This document shows, piece by piece, positions 1-5,470 of a stretch of DNA of 5,470 nt. The stretch comes from Chloroflexota bacterium (GTDB lineage Bacteria > Chloroflexota > Limnocylindria > Limnocylindrales > CSP1-4), in the NCBI GenBank assembly GCA_003158495.1, contig PMJT01000069.1, positions 454 to 5,923 on the forward strand, written 5' to 3'. Each line of letters begins with the position of its first letter. Position 1 is the stretch's first letter. Under the pieces are notes generated by a model. It was not told where the DNA came from. It saw only the letters and a list, made by a program, of their open reading frames with translations, and did no database searches. The translations under genes and the position numbers were made by a program.

Positions 1-1289
1 CCGCAGGTCTCGTACAGGCTCTTCCAGAGCGCCTCGCCCTTGCCGGGATAGCTGCCGTAGCGGGTCAGGACCTGCTGGTGGACGACGACCCGGGCGCCTC
101 GGGACTCTGCGACCTCGCGGGTCCGATCGCTCGAGTCCGAGTCGATCACGAGCAACTCGTCGACGAACTGATGGCGCTCCATCAATTCTTCGCGAGCCTT
201 GTCCAGGATGGTGCCGATAGTCTCCTCTTCGTTGAGGGTCGGCAGGACGAGGCTGACGGTCAGTCCCTGCTTGTGCTTGAGGGCGACGAGCCGATCGAGG
301 TCGCCGAACTCGCGGTGGTGGAAGTTCGATTCGCCGAACCAGCGCTCGACACGCATCGGGATCGAACGGGCCTCGTGGGCGGCGCGCTCGGCCGCGGCAA
401 GCGTCTCTGCCCGGGCCTCGAGCCTCTCGAACGTGGCCTTGCCGATCGCCTCGCGCGTCTTGACGACAATGACCGTCTTGCGGGCCCTCGACGCCACCGC
501 CTCCGGCAGCGCGCCGAACAGGAACGTCTCACCGCCGGCCGCGGCCGGCGCGGCGGAGGCGCCCATTACGACGACGTCCGCGGCTTCGGCCTCGCGAAGG
601 ATGGCGTTGCGGATATTTGCCGCTTCGCGCACGGACTGCTCGACCTGGCCGTCGGCGTGCTGGCGGATGAAGTGGGCGAGGGCCTTCTCCGTCTGCTTGC
701 GCAGGCCGTCGGAGATGCCGCGCGGGACGAAGTGCAGGGCCACGGCCGTGGCGCCGTTGCGATGAGCGAGGGCGTCGGCGAAGCGGAGCGCAAGCTCGGC
801 GTGGGGGCCGCCGCGGATCGGGACGAGAATGCGGTGGATCTCGGCCGGGCCGCGCTGCTTGACGACGGCGATGTCGCACGGCGCGTCGCGGACGACCTCG
901 TCGATCGTGGGCGAGAAGACCGCGGCGCCTGCGCCGGGCTTCGACGCGGGCGGCTTGCCGGCCCAGCCGAAGACGATGAGATCGGCGTCGAGTTCCGTGG
1001 CGGCTTCGATCACGCCCTCGGCCGCGCGGCGGCCGATGCGGACGATGGGATGGATGGTGACGCCTTCCGGTGCGTAGTCGAGGACGCGCTGCAGCAGCCG
1101 GCGCGCCTGGCGGGCCTGCGTGGCACCTTCGCTCAGCGGTGTCCCTTCCGGCACCTCGACGATGCCCAGGACGGTAAGGACGCCGGTCTTGCGGTCCATC
1201 AAAGAGGCGCCGATATTGACCAGCTCCTGCGCGGTCAGCGGGTTGGCGACCGGGATGAGAATCCGCGACGGCAGCGGGACCCGGGTCAT
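1..1289 (-). CDS. gpgS: Tandem universal stress protein domains fused to glucosyl-3-phosphoglycerate synthase (3' end cut by window)
   Basis: My reading of the minus strand from the ATG at 1289 stays open for 429 codons to the left edge, so the C-terminus is missing. Residues about 8-145 form one USP domain (start RILIPVANP; end DLIVFGWAG then APCDIAVVK). Residues about 151-277 form a second (start HRILVPIRG; end DVVVMGASA then KTVIVVK). A helical linker (about 281-312) leads to a GT-A domain from about residue 314: WFGESNFHH, then VSLVLPTLNEEETIG, DELLVIDSDSSDRT and YPGKGEALWKSLY. These match the N-terminal half of GpgS (GT81), which transfers glucose from an NDP-glucose to 3-phosphoglycerate in the cytoplasm. 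The metal-binding DxD and the rest of the catalytic domain lie outside the window. The start is firm: the ATG overlaps the upstream stop (ATGA) and has a good Shine-Dalgarno. GpgS proteins are usually about 300-400 residues without USP domains, so the fusion is unusual. GpgS identity is fairly sure; sugar donor and acceptor are inferred. Confidence 0.85.
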   Translation of the reverse strand, partial: MTRVPLPSRILIPVANPLTAQELVNIGASLMDRKTGVLTVLGIVEVPEGTPLSEGATQARQARRLLQRVLDYAPEGVTIHPIVRIGRRAAEGVIEAATELDADLIVFGWAGKPPASKPGAGAAVFSPTIDEVVRDAPCDIAVVKQRGPAEIHRILVPIRGGPHAELALRFADALAHRNGATAVALHFVPRGISDGLRKQTEKALAHFIRQHADGQVEQSVREAANIRNAILREAEAADVVVMGASAAPAAAGGETFLFGALPEAVASRARKTVIVVKTREAIGKATFERLEARAETLAAAERAAHEARSIPMRVERWFGESNFHHREFGDLDRLVALKHKQGLTVSLVLPTLNEEETIGTILDKAREELMERHQFVDELLVIDSDSSDRTREVAESRGARVVVHQQVLTRYGSYPGKGEALWKSLYETC

Positions 1290-2737
1290 CGAGCCGGCTC
1301 CTCTGAACGAGTGGATCCGGCGCCCCCGGCCTTCGCCGCAGCCGCCTCCGCGGCCCGCCACCGCTCCACGAGATACGGCTTGCGCAACTCGAACTCTCGG
1401 GCCTGCCGCTCGACGTGTTCCTCGGCCTGCTCCTCTGACAACCGCCGGTTCTCGATGACAAGGCTGCCGACGCGACCGAAGTAGATCGGCACGAGCGCCG
1501 CCACCAGCCGTTCCACCTCGACGTCACCGAAGCCGACGGCGACGAGCAGGTCGTAGAAGACGCGGGCCCACAGGTCGTCGGGGAAATGGAAGGCAGAGAC
1601 CGCGTCGGACAGTTCGTCAGTGGACGGCATCGACCCGCCCGAGGTGCCTTCTCCGGACTGGCGGCTCAGTCCCAGGCGATGAGCCGCCGCTTCGGCCAGC
1701 TCTCCGGCCTCTGCCGCGAGCGCGAGGACCCGCTCGCAATTATCCGGCGCGATCAGCCGGCCCCACGTTTCGGCGAGGGTCAGCGAGCCGGCGTGAAACT
1801 GCGACAGCAGGCGGAGCGTGTTGACCTCGAGCGGGACCGGATCTACGAGCCGCTCGAAGCCGTAGGCCGGGACATCGTGGCTGCCGGAGATGGTCAGCCA
1901 GCGGTCCGGGTTGTCGCGGGCCATCGTCATGAGCGTGCCGACGACCTGTCGGAACATCGGCCCCAGGTCCGAGCCCGGGTCCTTTGGGTCGTGGATCTTC
2001 GCCCCGAGCCGGGTCTGGCAGACGGCGAAGCCGCCGATCAGCGCCGTCGTCGTCATCCATATGTCGATGCCGAAGCGCGACACGTCCGGCGTCCAGCTCT
2101 CCTGGGCCAGGTAGTGGCGTATCAAGTCGCCGCTGACGCCGAAGTCGCCGCCGATCGGCTGGCGGATGCGATGGCCGTACAGCGCCCGCGTTACCGGGTA
2201 AGTGACGGTGTTGGTGATCGTGCCGTCGTACTTGTGACGGGCGTAGAGCGGCGTGACGTAGTCGTAGCCGCCCTTGAGGATCGGGCCCGCGAGTAGTTCG
2301 ATCCATTCGGGCACGATCGACCGTAAATCGGAGTCGACCACGACGAGCGCTTCGGCCTCCAGGGCAGCCGCCATCTCGAATAGGGTTCGGAGAGCGGCAC
2401 CCTTGCCGCCGATGCCGTCCACCTCGGGGTAGGTCAGGCTAACGCGCTGGAGCCGGTTGGTGGGATGGACGAGCAGGATCTGCTCGACATAGCCGGGCGG
2501 CTCGGTTTCCACCACGACGCGCTGGGTTCCGTCCGGGGATCCCGCGTCGGCATTGACGAGAATCGGCCGCAGATCCGGGAAGAACTGGACGAGTCCAGCC
2601 TGCGACGCGCGAACCACGTGCCCAATAGTTGCCGCGTTCCGATAGCTCGGTATGCCGACCATGATGTCGGCACAACCGAGACGGGCGATCTCGTCCTTGA
2701 TTGCGGGAGTCAGCGCGCTCGAGGGCATCGAGCCCAC
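1286..2737 (-). CDS. GT-A glycosyltransferase related to glucosyl-3-phosphoglycerate / mannosylglycerate synthases, with C-terminal helical extension
   Basis: A 483-residue cytoplasmic-type protein with no signal peptide or membrane segment. The GT-A fold begins with ADIMVGIPSYRNAATIG (about 24-39), the place of the P-x-x-N-E motif in GT2-like enzymes. GKGAAL (111-116) matches the GKGEAL segment of GpgS, and DSD (135-137) is the expected metal and nucleotide-sugar site. QPIGGDFGVS (193-202) matches the QPLGGE/QPLSGE acceptor-side motif of mannosylglycerate synthase (GT78) and GpgS (GT81). FGIDIWMTT (222-230) and H249 in GAKIHD follow in the family order, H249 being the likely third metal ligand. 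After about residue 330 comes a helix-rich extension split by a Ser/Gly linker (about 358-372) and ending in a Glu/Arg/Ala-rich helix. The GTG at 2737 gives the longest form; an ATG at 2728 (residue 4) is preceded by GGTGG at 5 bases and is an equally good or better start. Its stop overlaps the start of the USP-GpgS gene by 4 bases. Donor and acceptor cannot be read from sequence; glucose or mannose onto a glycerate or glycosylglycerate is the best guess. Confidence 0.85.
   Translation of the reverse strand: MGSMPSSALTPAIKDEIARLGCADIMVGIPSYRNAATIGHVVRASQAGLVQFFPDLRPILVNADAGSPDGTQRVVVETEPPGYVEQILLVHPTNRLQRVSLTYPEVDGIGGKGAALRTLFEMAAALEAEALVVVDSDLRSIVPEWIELLAGPILKGGYDYVTPLYARHKYDGTITNTVTYPVTRALYGHRIRQPIGGDFGVSGDLIRHYLAQESWTPDVSRFGIDIWMTTTALIGGFAVCQTRLGAKIHDPKDPGSDLGPMFRQVVGTLMTMARDNPDRWLTISGSHDVPAYGFERLVDPVPLEVNTLRLLSQFHAGSLTLAETWGRLIAPDNCERVLALAAEAGELAEAAAHRLGLSRQSGEGTSGGSMPSTDELSDAVSAFHFPDDLWARVFYDLLVAVGFGDVEVERLVAALVPIYFGRVGSLVIENRRLSEEQAEEHVERQAREFELRKPYLVERWRAAEAAAAKAGGAGSTRSEEPAR
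1298..1304 (-). promoter_or_regulatory. Shine-Dalgarno of the USP-GpgS gene
   Basis: The minus strand reads AGAGGAG, followed by 8 bases and the ATG at 1289. It lies inside the last codons of the upstream glycosyltransferase gene. With the ATGA stop/start overlap it supports translational coupling of the two glycosyltransferases and fixes the start codon. Confidence 0.75.
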
Positions 2738-2782
2738 CGTACCACGTTGGGCGCTTCGAGGGCGATCCCGTCGCCAATGCGG

Positions 2783-3472
2783 CTACTGCGGCGGCATCGG
2801 CAATATCGACCAGTCGTCGTTGCGGGAGTCCGGGATGTACCTGCTGTTGGGCGACTTGTAGGCCAGCGCTCGGAAACCGGCACCGCGCCACGTTGCCACG
2901 AAGCTCCCGATCGGTGGCCGGACGAATGGCGTGATGCGGACCAGCTCCCCGGGCCTGAGCGCGCCGTCCAGCAGGCGTTTGCGCTCGAGCAGCGGGATGT
3001 CCAGCAGACGCGAGCCGTCGATCAATAGCAGATCCACCGCGACGAAAGCGATCGACCGGTCCGGGTCGATCTGGCGCTCGGGCGTGGCCATGTGGGAGGC
3101 GACGTGGCTGCCCACCAGGTATTGAGCCATGATCTGCCCGGTCGTCGGGGTCCATTCCTGCGGAATTGGCGACGCGTCGCCGAGTTGCGTCGGTTCGACC
3201 GTCAGGAATCCGTCGAGTATCAACTCACCGGCCAGCGCCGCGGCGGCGATCGCCCCGGCGATTCCGGCGAACTCGGCCGTGCAGTCCACGCCGTCCTCGT
3301 CGACGAGCCTCGTCTCGGAGCCGTCGTATCGGGCGAGGACGCGCACCCCGCCCCAACTCGGTTCGATGATCGAGTCGCGCGTCCGTCCGTGGCCTTTGCC
3401 GTATCGCTGCGGCCGCCATTGCTCCGGGTCCAGCAGCGGCGCGGGTGGCGGAGTGCGTCGGATGAATGGCAT
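2783..3472 (-). CDS. Degenerate ATP-dependent DNA ligase-like nucleotidyltransferase domain, probably catalytically inactive
   Basis: A 229-residue protein whose central part follows the adenylation domain of ATP-dependent DNA ligases. EPSWGGVRVLARYDG (37-51) lies where active ligases have EPKxDGxR; DGFL (87-90) is in the place of motif III DGE; FVAVDLLLIDGSRLLDIPL (143-161) is a good motif IIIa with the following Leu-Pro-x-x-E-R segment (L161-ERKRLL); FRALAYK (200-206) is in the place of motif IV EGIVAK; SRYIPDSRNDDW (210-221) resembles the YxPGxRSxDW segment before motif V. The AMP-accepting lysine is Ser39, the following Asp is Gly41, motif III Glu is Phe89, motif IV Glu is Arg201 and the motif V lysines are absent. 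No C-terminal OB-fold is present. The frame is intact, so this looks like a maintained pseudo-enzyme rather than a recent pseudogene. It starts 26 bases after galE, with only a weak GAGG 14 bases upstream. Ligase descent is likely; function is unknown, possibly nucleotide binding or scaffolding. Confidence 0.75.
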   Translation of the reverse strand: MPFIRRTPPPAPLLDPEQWRPQRYGKGHGRTRDSIIEPSWGGVRVLARYDGSETRLVDEDGVDCTAEFAGIAGAIAAAALAGELILDGFLTVEPTQLGDASPIPQEWTPTTGQIMAQYLVGSHVASHMATPERQIDPDRSIAFVAVDLLLIDGSRLLDIPLLERKRLLDGALRPGELVRITPFVRPPIGSFVATWRGAGFRALAYKSPNSRYIPDSRNDDWSILPMPPQ

Positions 3473-3498
3473 GGCCGAAGTCTAGACCTCGTTCGCGA

Positions 3499-4509
3499 CT
3501 ATTCCGCGTAGCCAGTGGGGTTCGCGCGTCGCCACGCCCAGGCCGAACCGATCATCTCCTCGAGATTGTCGTGCCGTGGCCGCCAGCCCAGTTCCGTCAT
3601 GGCCCGCTCGGAGCTGGCTACGAGGATCGGCGGATCGCCGGCGCGGCGCGGGCCGATCTTCACGGGGATGGGACGGCCGATGACCGACTCTGCCGCGGCC
3701 ACGATCTGGCGGTTGCTGAAGCCCTTGCTGTTGCCCAGGTTACAGATGAGCGGCTCGGTGCTGCCGATGGCCGGGCCGGTGCGCGGATCGGCCGGGTCCG
3801 TGGCCACGATCGCGGCCAGGTGGGCCGCGGCCAGGTCCTCGACGTGGATGTAGTCGCGGATGCAGGTGCCGTCGGCCGTGGGGTAGTCGCCGCCGAAGAG
3901 CGTCAGTTCGCGGCCTTCCTCCGCCGTCAGGAGGACGTTGGGGATGAGGTGCGTCTCCGGAGAGTGCTGCTCACCGTTCATCGTGCTCGCGCCGGCGACA
4001 TTGAAGTAGCGCAGGATGACACTCCGGAGGCCGTAGCCGCGGCCGTACCAGGTGATCGCCGCCTCCACGCAGCGCTTCGTCTCGCCGTACGCGTTTATCG
4101 GTCGGACCGGGTCCGTCTCGAGGATCGGAGTCCGCTCGGGCATGCCGTAGGTGGCCGCGGTCGAGCTGAAGACGATCCGCTTGACGCCCGCGGCCATCAT
4201 CGCGTCGAGGAGTGCGATCCCGCCCGAGACATTGCCGCGGAAGTACTTGGCCGGATCGACCATGGACTCGCCGACGAGGGACTTGGCCCCGCAGTGCAGC
4301 ACCGCGTCGATGCCACTCCGCTCCATGAGCGCGGTCACGAACGCGGTGTCGGCGTAGCTGCCGACCTCTAGGGTGGCGTCGGAGTGGACCGCCCCTCGAT
4401 GGCCGGTCGACAGATCGTCCAGGACGGTGACTACGTGGCCGGCCTGGAGGAAGGCTTCAACGGAGACGGAGCCGACATATCCGGCCCCGCCTGTTACTAG
4501 GATGTGCAT
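3499..4509 (-). CDS. galE: UDP-glucose 4-epimerase
   Basis: A complete 336-residue extended short-chain dehydrogenase, very close to the usual GalE length (E. coli 338). It interconverts UDP-glucose and UDP-galactose through a transient NAD-dependent 4-keto intermediate in the cytoplasm. The Rossmann motif GGAGYVG is at 7-13, and DDLSTGHRGAV (31-41) follows beta-2 as in GalE. The catalytic serine/threonine lie in SSTAATYG (115-122) and the Tyr/Lys pair in YGETK (Y141, K145). RYFNVAGA (167-174) and the substrate-side GTCIRDYIHVEDLAAAH (214-230) are GalE signatures. All catalytic residues are present, so it should be active. It starts 4 bases after the upstream stop with a good Shine-Dalgarno, and is followed after 26 bases by the ligase-like gene. 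In this operon it probably balances the UDP-hexose supply for the glycosyltransferases downstream. Specificity for N-acetylated sugars cannot be excluded from sequence alone. Confidence 0.95.
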   Translation of the reverse strand: MHILVTGGAGYVGSVSVEAFLQAGHVVTVLDDLSTGHRGAVHSDATLEVGSYADTAFVTALMERSGIDAVLHCGAKSLVGESMVDPAKYFRGNVSGGIALLDAMMAAGVKRIVFSSTAATYGMPERTPILETDPVRPINAYGETKRCVEAAITWYGRGYGLRSVILRYFNVAGASTMNGEQHSPETHLIPNVLLTAEEGRELTLFGGDYPTADGTCIRDYIHVEDLAAAHLAAIVATDPADPRTGPAIGSTEPLICNLGNSKGFSNRQIVAAAESVIGRPIPVKIGPRRAGDPPILVASSERAMTELGWRPRHDNLEEMIGSAWAWRRANPTGYAE

Positions 4510-4513
4510 TCAA

Positions 4514-5470
4514 TCAACCCCTGATGCGGCGGAATAGGCCCTTCTTGCGAGGGGCGGGATCCTGGACGGCGGAAGCTTTGGCGGGCGCATTAGCGTCCGG
4601 CGGGGCCTCCACTGGAGGGGTTTGCGGCCCGGTCGTTGGTGGTTCGGTCGCGTGGGATTCGGCCGGCGCCGGGGCGCTCACGACCGGTTCGGCGGTTTCG
4701 CTCACTCCGGTGGTGCCGGTTTGTTCGGGAGCAGTCTCCAGGCCGGCGTCCTGGTCCATGACGATCGCCACTGCCTCTCGCAGAGCCTCCCGCTCGGCGT
4801 TGGCCTCGGAAAGGTCCCAGTCGACGCCTTCCGGCTGGGCCGCCGGCGTGGCGGCGACTTCGTGGCGGGCCTCGACGGCAGGCTGTGCCGCGGCCGGGGC
4901 CTCAGCGGCCCCTCCGATGGTCGCGTCCGATTCACCTCGGGGCTCTGCCAAAGTTGCGGTCTCCTCGAGTTCCGGGGCTTCGGGTGGCGTGGCGGCCAGA
5001 AGAGCACGCCGCAAAGCCTCGAGGTCGCCCGGCTTGGTCCCGCCCACAGCCTTGGGCGCCCTCGCCGATACCAGCCGGTCGTTCGCAGGCCATTCGATTG
5101 CCGCCCTTGCATCGGCGCGCTTGATGGGGGTCGTTGGGGCGGCTTCGGCCGCCACCGGCCCGGCCTCGAACTCTGCCTCGGCCATTGAATCTCCGGACGC
5201 GGATTCCGCCTCGGCCCTCACCTCGGTCACGACCGGTTCGACCGTTGCTTCCCGCGCCGTTCCGGCAGCCGTAGTCGTGACCTCGGCCGTTGCCTCGGCC
5301 GCCACTTCGGCCGGCGCCTCAGATGTCGACTCGGCCCACGACTCGGTCTCGAAGGCATCGTCCATAGAATCGACCGCGGCCACGGCAGCAGCCATCTCTG
5401 CGGCTGCGAATGGATCCTGTGGCGGTCTGACCTTCCTTGGCTCGAAGGGGCTCCGTCCAGGCGGCATGGC
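4514..5470 (-). CDS. Hypothetical acidic, low-complexity, probably disordered protein with basic C-terminal tail (5' end uncertain)
   Basis: Not recognised. From the ATG at 5467 it gives 317 residues ending in TGA at 4514-4516. The frame remains open to the window edge (one more codon, GCC), so the true start may lie outside. Composition is dominated by Ala, Glu, Pro, Thr and Val, with almost no aromatics or Cys, and there is no signal peptide or membrane helix. Two short stretches look more ordered: about 122-160 (IEWPANDRLVSAR, then GDLEALRRALLAA) and about 212-243 (EGVDWDLSEANAEREALREAVAIVMDQ), both likely helical. A Pro-rich spacer leads to a basic tail, PRKKGLFRRIRG (306-317), which could contact nucleic acid, membrane phospholipid or an acidic partner. 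The reading frame is supported by its clean fit to the 4-base gap before galE and by the strong third-position G/C bias of the strand. A role in the operon cannot be assigned. Confidence 0.7.
   Translation of the reverse strand, partial: AMPPGRSPFEPRKVRPPQDPFAAAEMAAAVAAVDSMDDAFETESWAESTSEAPAEVAAEATAEVTTTAAGTAREATVEPVVTEVRAEAESASGDSMAEAEFEAGPVAAEAAPTTPIKRADARAAIEWPANDRLVSARAPKAVGGTKPGDLEALRRALLAATPPEAPELEETATLAEPRGESDATIGGAAEAPAAAQPAVEARHEVAATPAAQPEGVDWDLSEANAEREALREAVAIVMDQDAGLETAPEQTGTTGVSETAEPVVSAPAPAESHATEPPTTGPQTPPVEAPPDANAPAKASAVQDPAPRKKGLFRRIRG
4518..4522 (-). promoter_or_regulatory. Shine-Dalgarno of galE
   Basis: The minus strand reads AGGGG, then 8 bases containing the TGA stop of the preceding gene, then the galE ATG at 4509. 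The site sits within the last codons of the upstream gene, so translation of the two is probably linked. Confidence 0.7.

Larger units (their letters stand above)
1..5470 (-). other. Probable five-gene operon
   Basis: All five genes run the same way. Gaps are 4 bases (4510-4513), 26 bases (3473-3498) and 45 bases (2738-2782), followed by a 4-base ATGA overlap at 1286-1289. None of the gaps holds a convincing promoter or a hairpin with a T-tract, so a single transcript from a promoter beyond the right edge is the simplest reading. The unit probably continues past the left edge, at least to the end of the GpgS domain. Confidence 0.65.

Noticed and set aside
78..1484. Long open frame of 468 codons on the plus strand
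   Set aside because: It lies antisense to the USP-GpgS gene, whose frame shows clear domain motifs. The plus-strand translation is Arg/Asp/Gly-rich without recognisable motifs, which is typical of GC-rich antisense shadows.
529..1527. Minus-strand open frame of 332 codons across the glycosyltransferase/USP junction
   Set aside because: Same strand but a different frame from the USP-GpgS gene; extremely Arg-rich, no domain motifs, and it crosses the well-supported ATGA junction.
2761..2775. Small inverted repeat (GGCGA and TCGCC around a 5-base loop) in the gap before the first glycosyltransferase
   Set aside because: Only a 5-base-pair stem with no T-tract after it. Such hairpins are expected by chance in GC-rich DNA, so it is not supported as a terminator or regulator.
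2439..3155. Minus-strand open frame of 238 codons spanning the ligase-like gene and the first glycosyltransferase
   Set aside because: It overlaps two better supported genes on the same strand in another frame, and its product is an Arg/Pro/Ala-rich shadow without motifs.
2783..3472. Annotation as a functional ATP-dependent DNA ligase (LigD/LigB type)
   Set aside because: The KxDG lysine and most motif III-V residues are replaced, and there is no OB-fold or Ku/LigD neighbour in the window.
3466..4371. Plus-strand open frame of 301 codons
   Set aside because: It is antisense to galE, which has all its catalytic motifs. The product is Arg/Val/Asp-rich and shows no family features.
4514..5470. 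Repetitive-looking GAG-GCC / GCC-GAG codon runs
   Set aside because: These reflect the Ala/Glu-rich composition of the encoded protein. I see no regular period or exact tandem repeat unit.

Overview
The window is a GC-rich stretch from a bacterium. It carries five protein genes, all on the minus strand and closely packed (gaps of 4, 26 and 45 bases, then a 4-base overlap), so it reads from right to left as one probable transcription unit. The strong G/C bias at third codon positions, the Ala/Glu/Pro-rich proteins and the gene types fit a high-GC soil or freshwater lineage such as Chloroflexota or Actinomycetota. This is an impression from composition and protein style, not a phylogenetic result. 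No RNA gene, mobile element, CRISPR array or gene-free stretch over 300 bases was seen.

Layout in transcription order: (1) 5467-4514, an unrecognised, acidic, low-complexity, probably disordered protein with a short basic C-terminal tail; its start lies at the window edge and may be upstream. (2) 4509-3499, a complete UDP-glucose 4-epimerase (GalE). (3) 3472-2783, a 229-residue protein that aligns with the nucleotidyltransferase domain of ATP-dependent DNA ligases but has lost the catalytic lysine and most other active-site residues, so it is a likely pseudo-enzyme. (4) 2737-1286, a GT-A glycosyltransferase related to glucosyl-3-phosphoglycerate and mannosylglycerate synthases (GT81/GT78-like), with a long helical C-terminal extension. 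(5) 1289 to the left edge, a fusion of two universal stress protein (USP) domains to a glucosyl-3-phosphoglycerate synthase (GpgS) domain, cut off by the window edge just before its expected DxD motif.

The central theme is sugar-nucleotide metabolism feeding glycosyl-glycerate chemistry. GalE adjusts the UDP-hexose pool, GpgS would join glucose to 3-phosphoglycerate, and the second glycosyltransferase may act on the same or a subsequent acceptor. Glucosylglycerate-type compounds are known compatible solutes and precursors of polymethylated polysaccharides, and USP domains are nucleotide-binding stress proteins. A stress-responsive solute or glycoconjugate operon is therefore the most reasonable reading, but it is inferred. 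The most unusual items are the USP-USP-GpgS fusion and the apparently dead ligase domain embedded in a glycosyltransferase operon.
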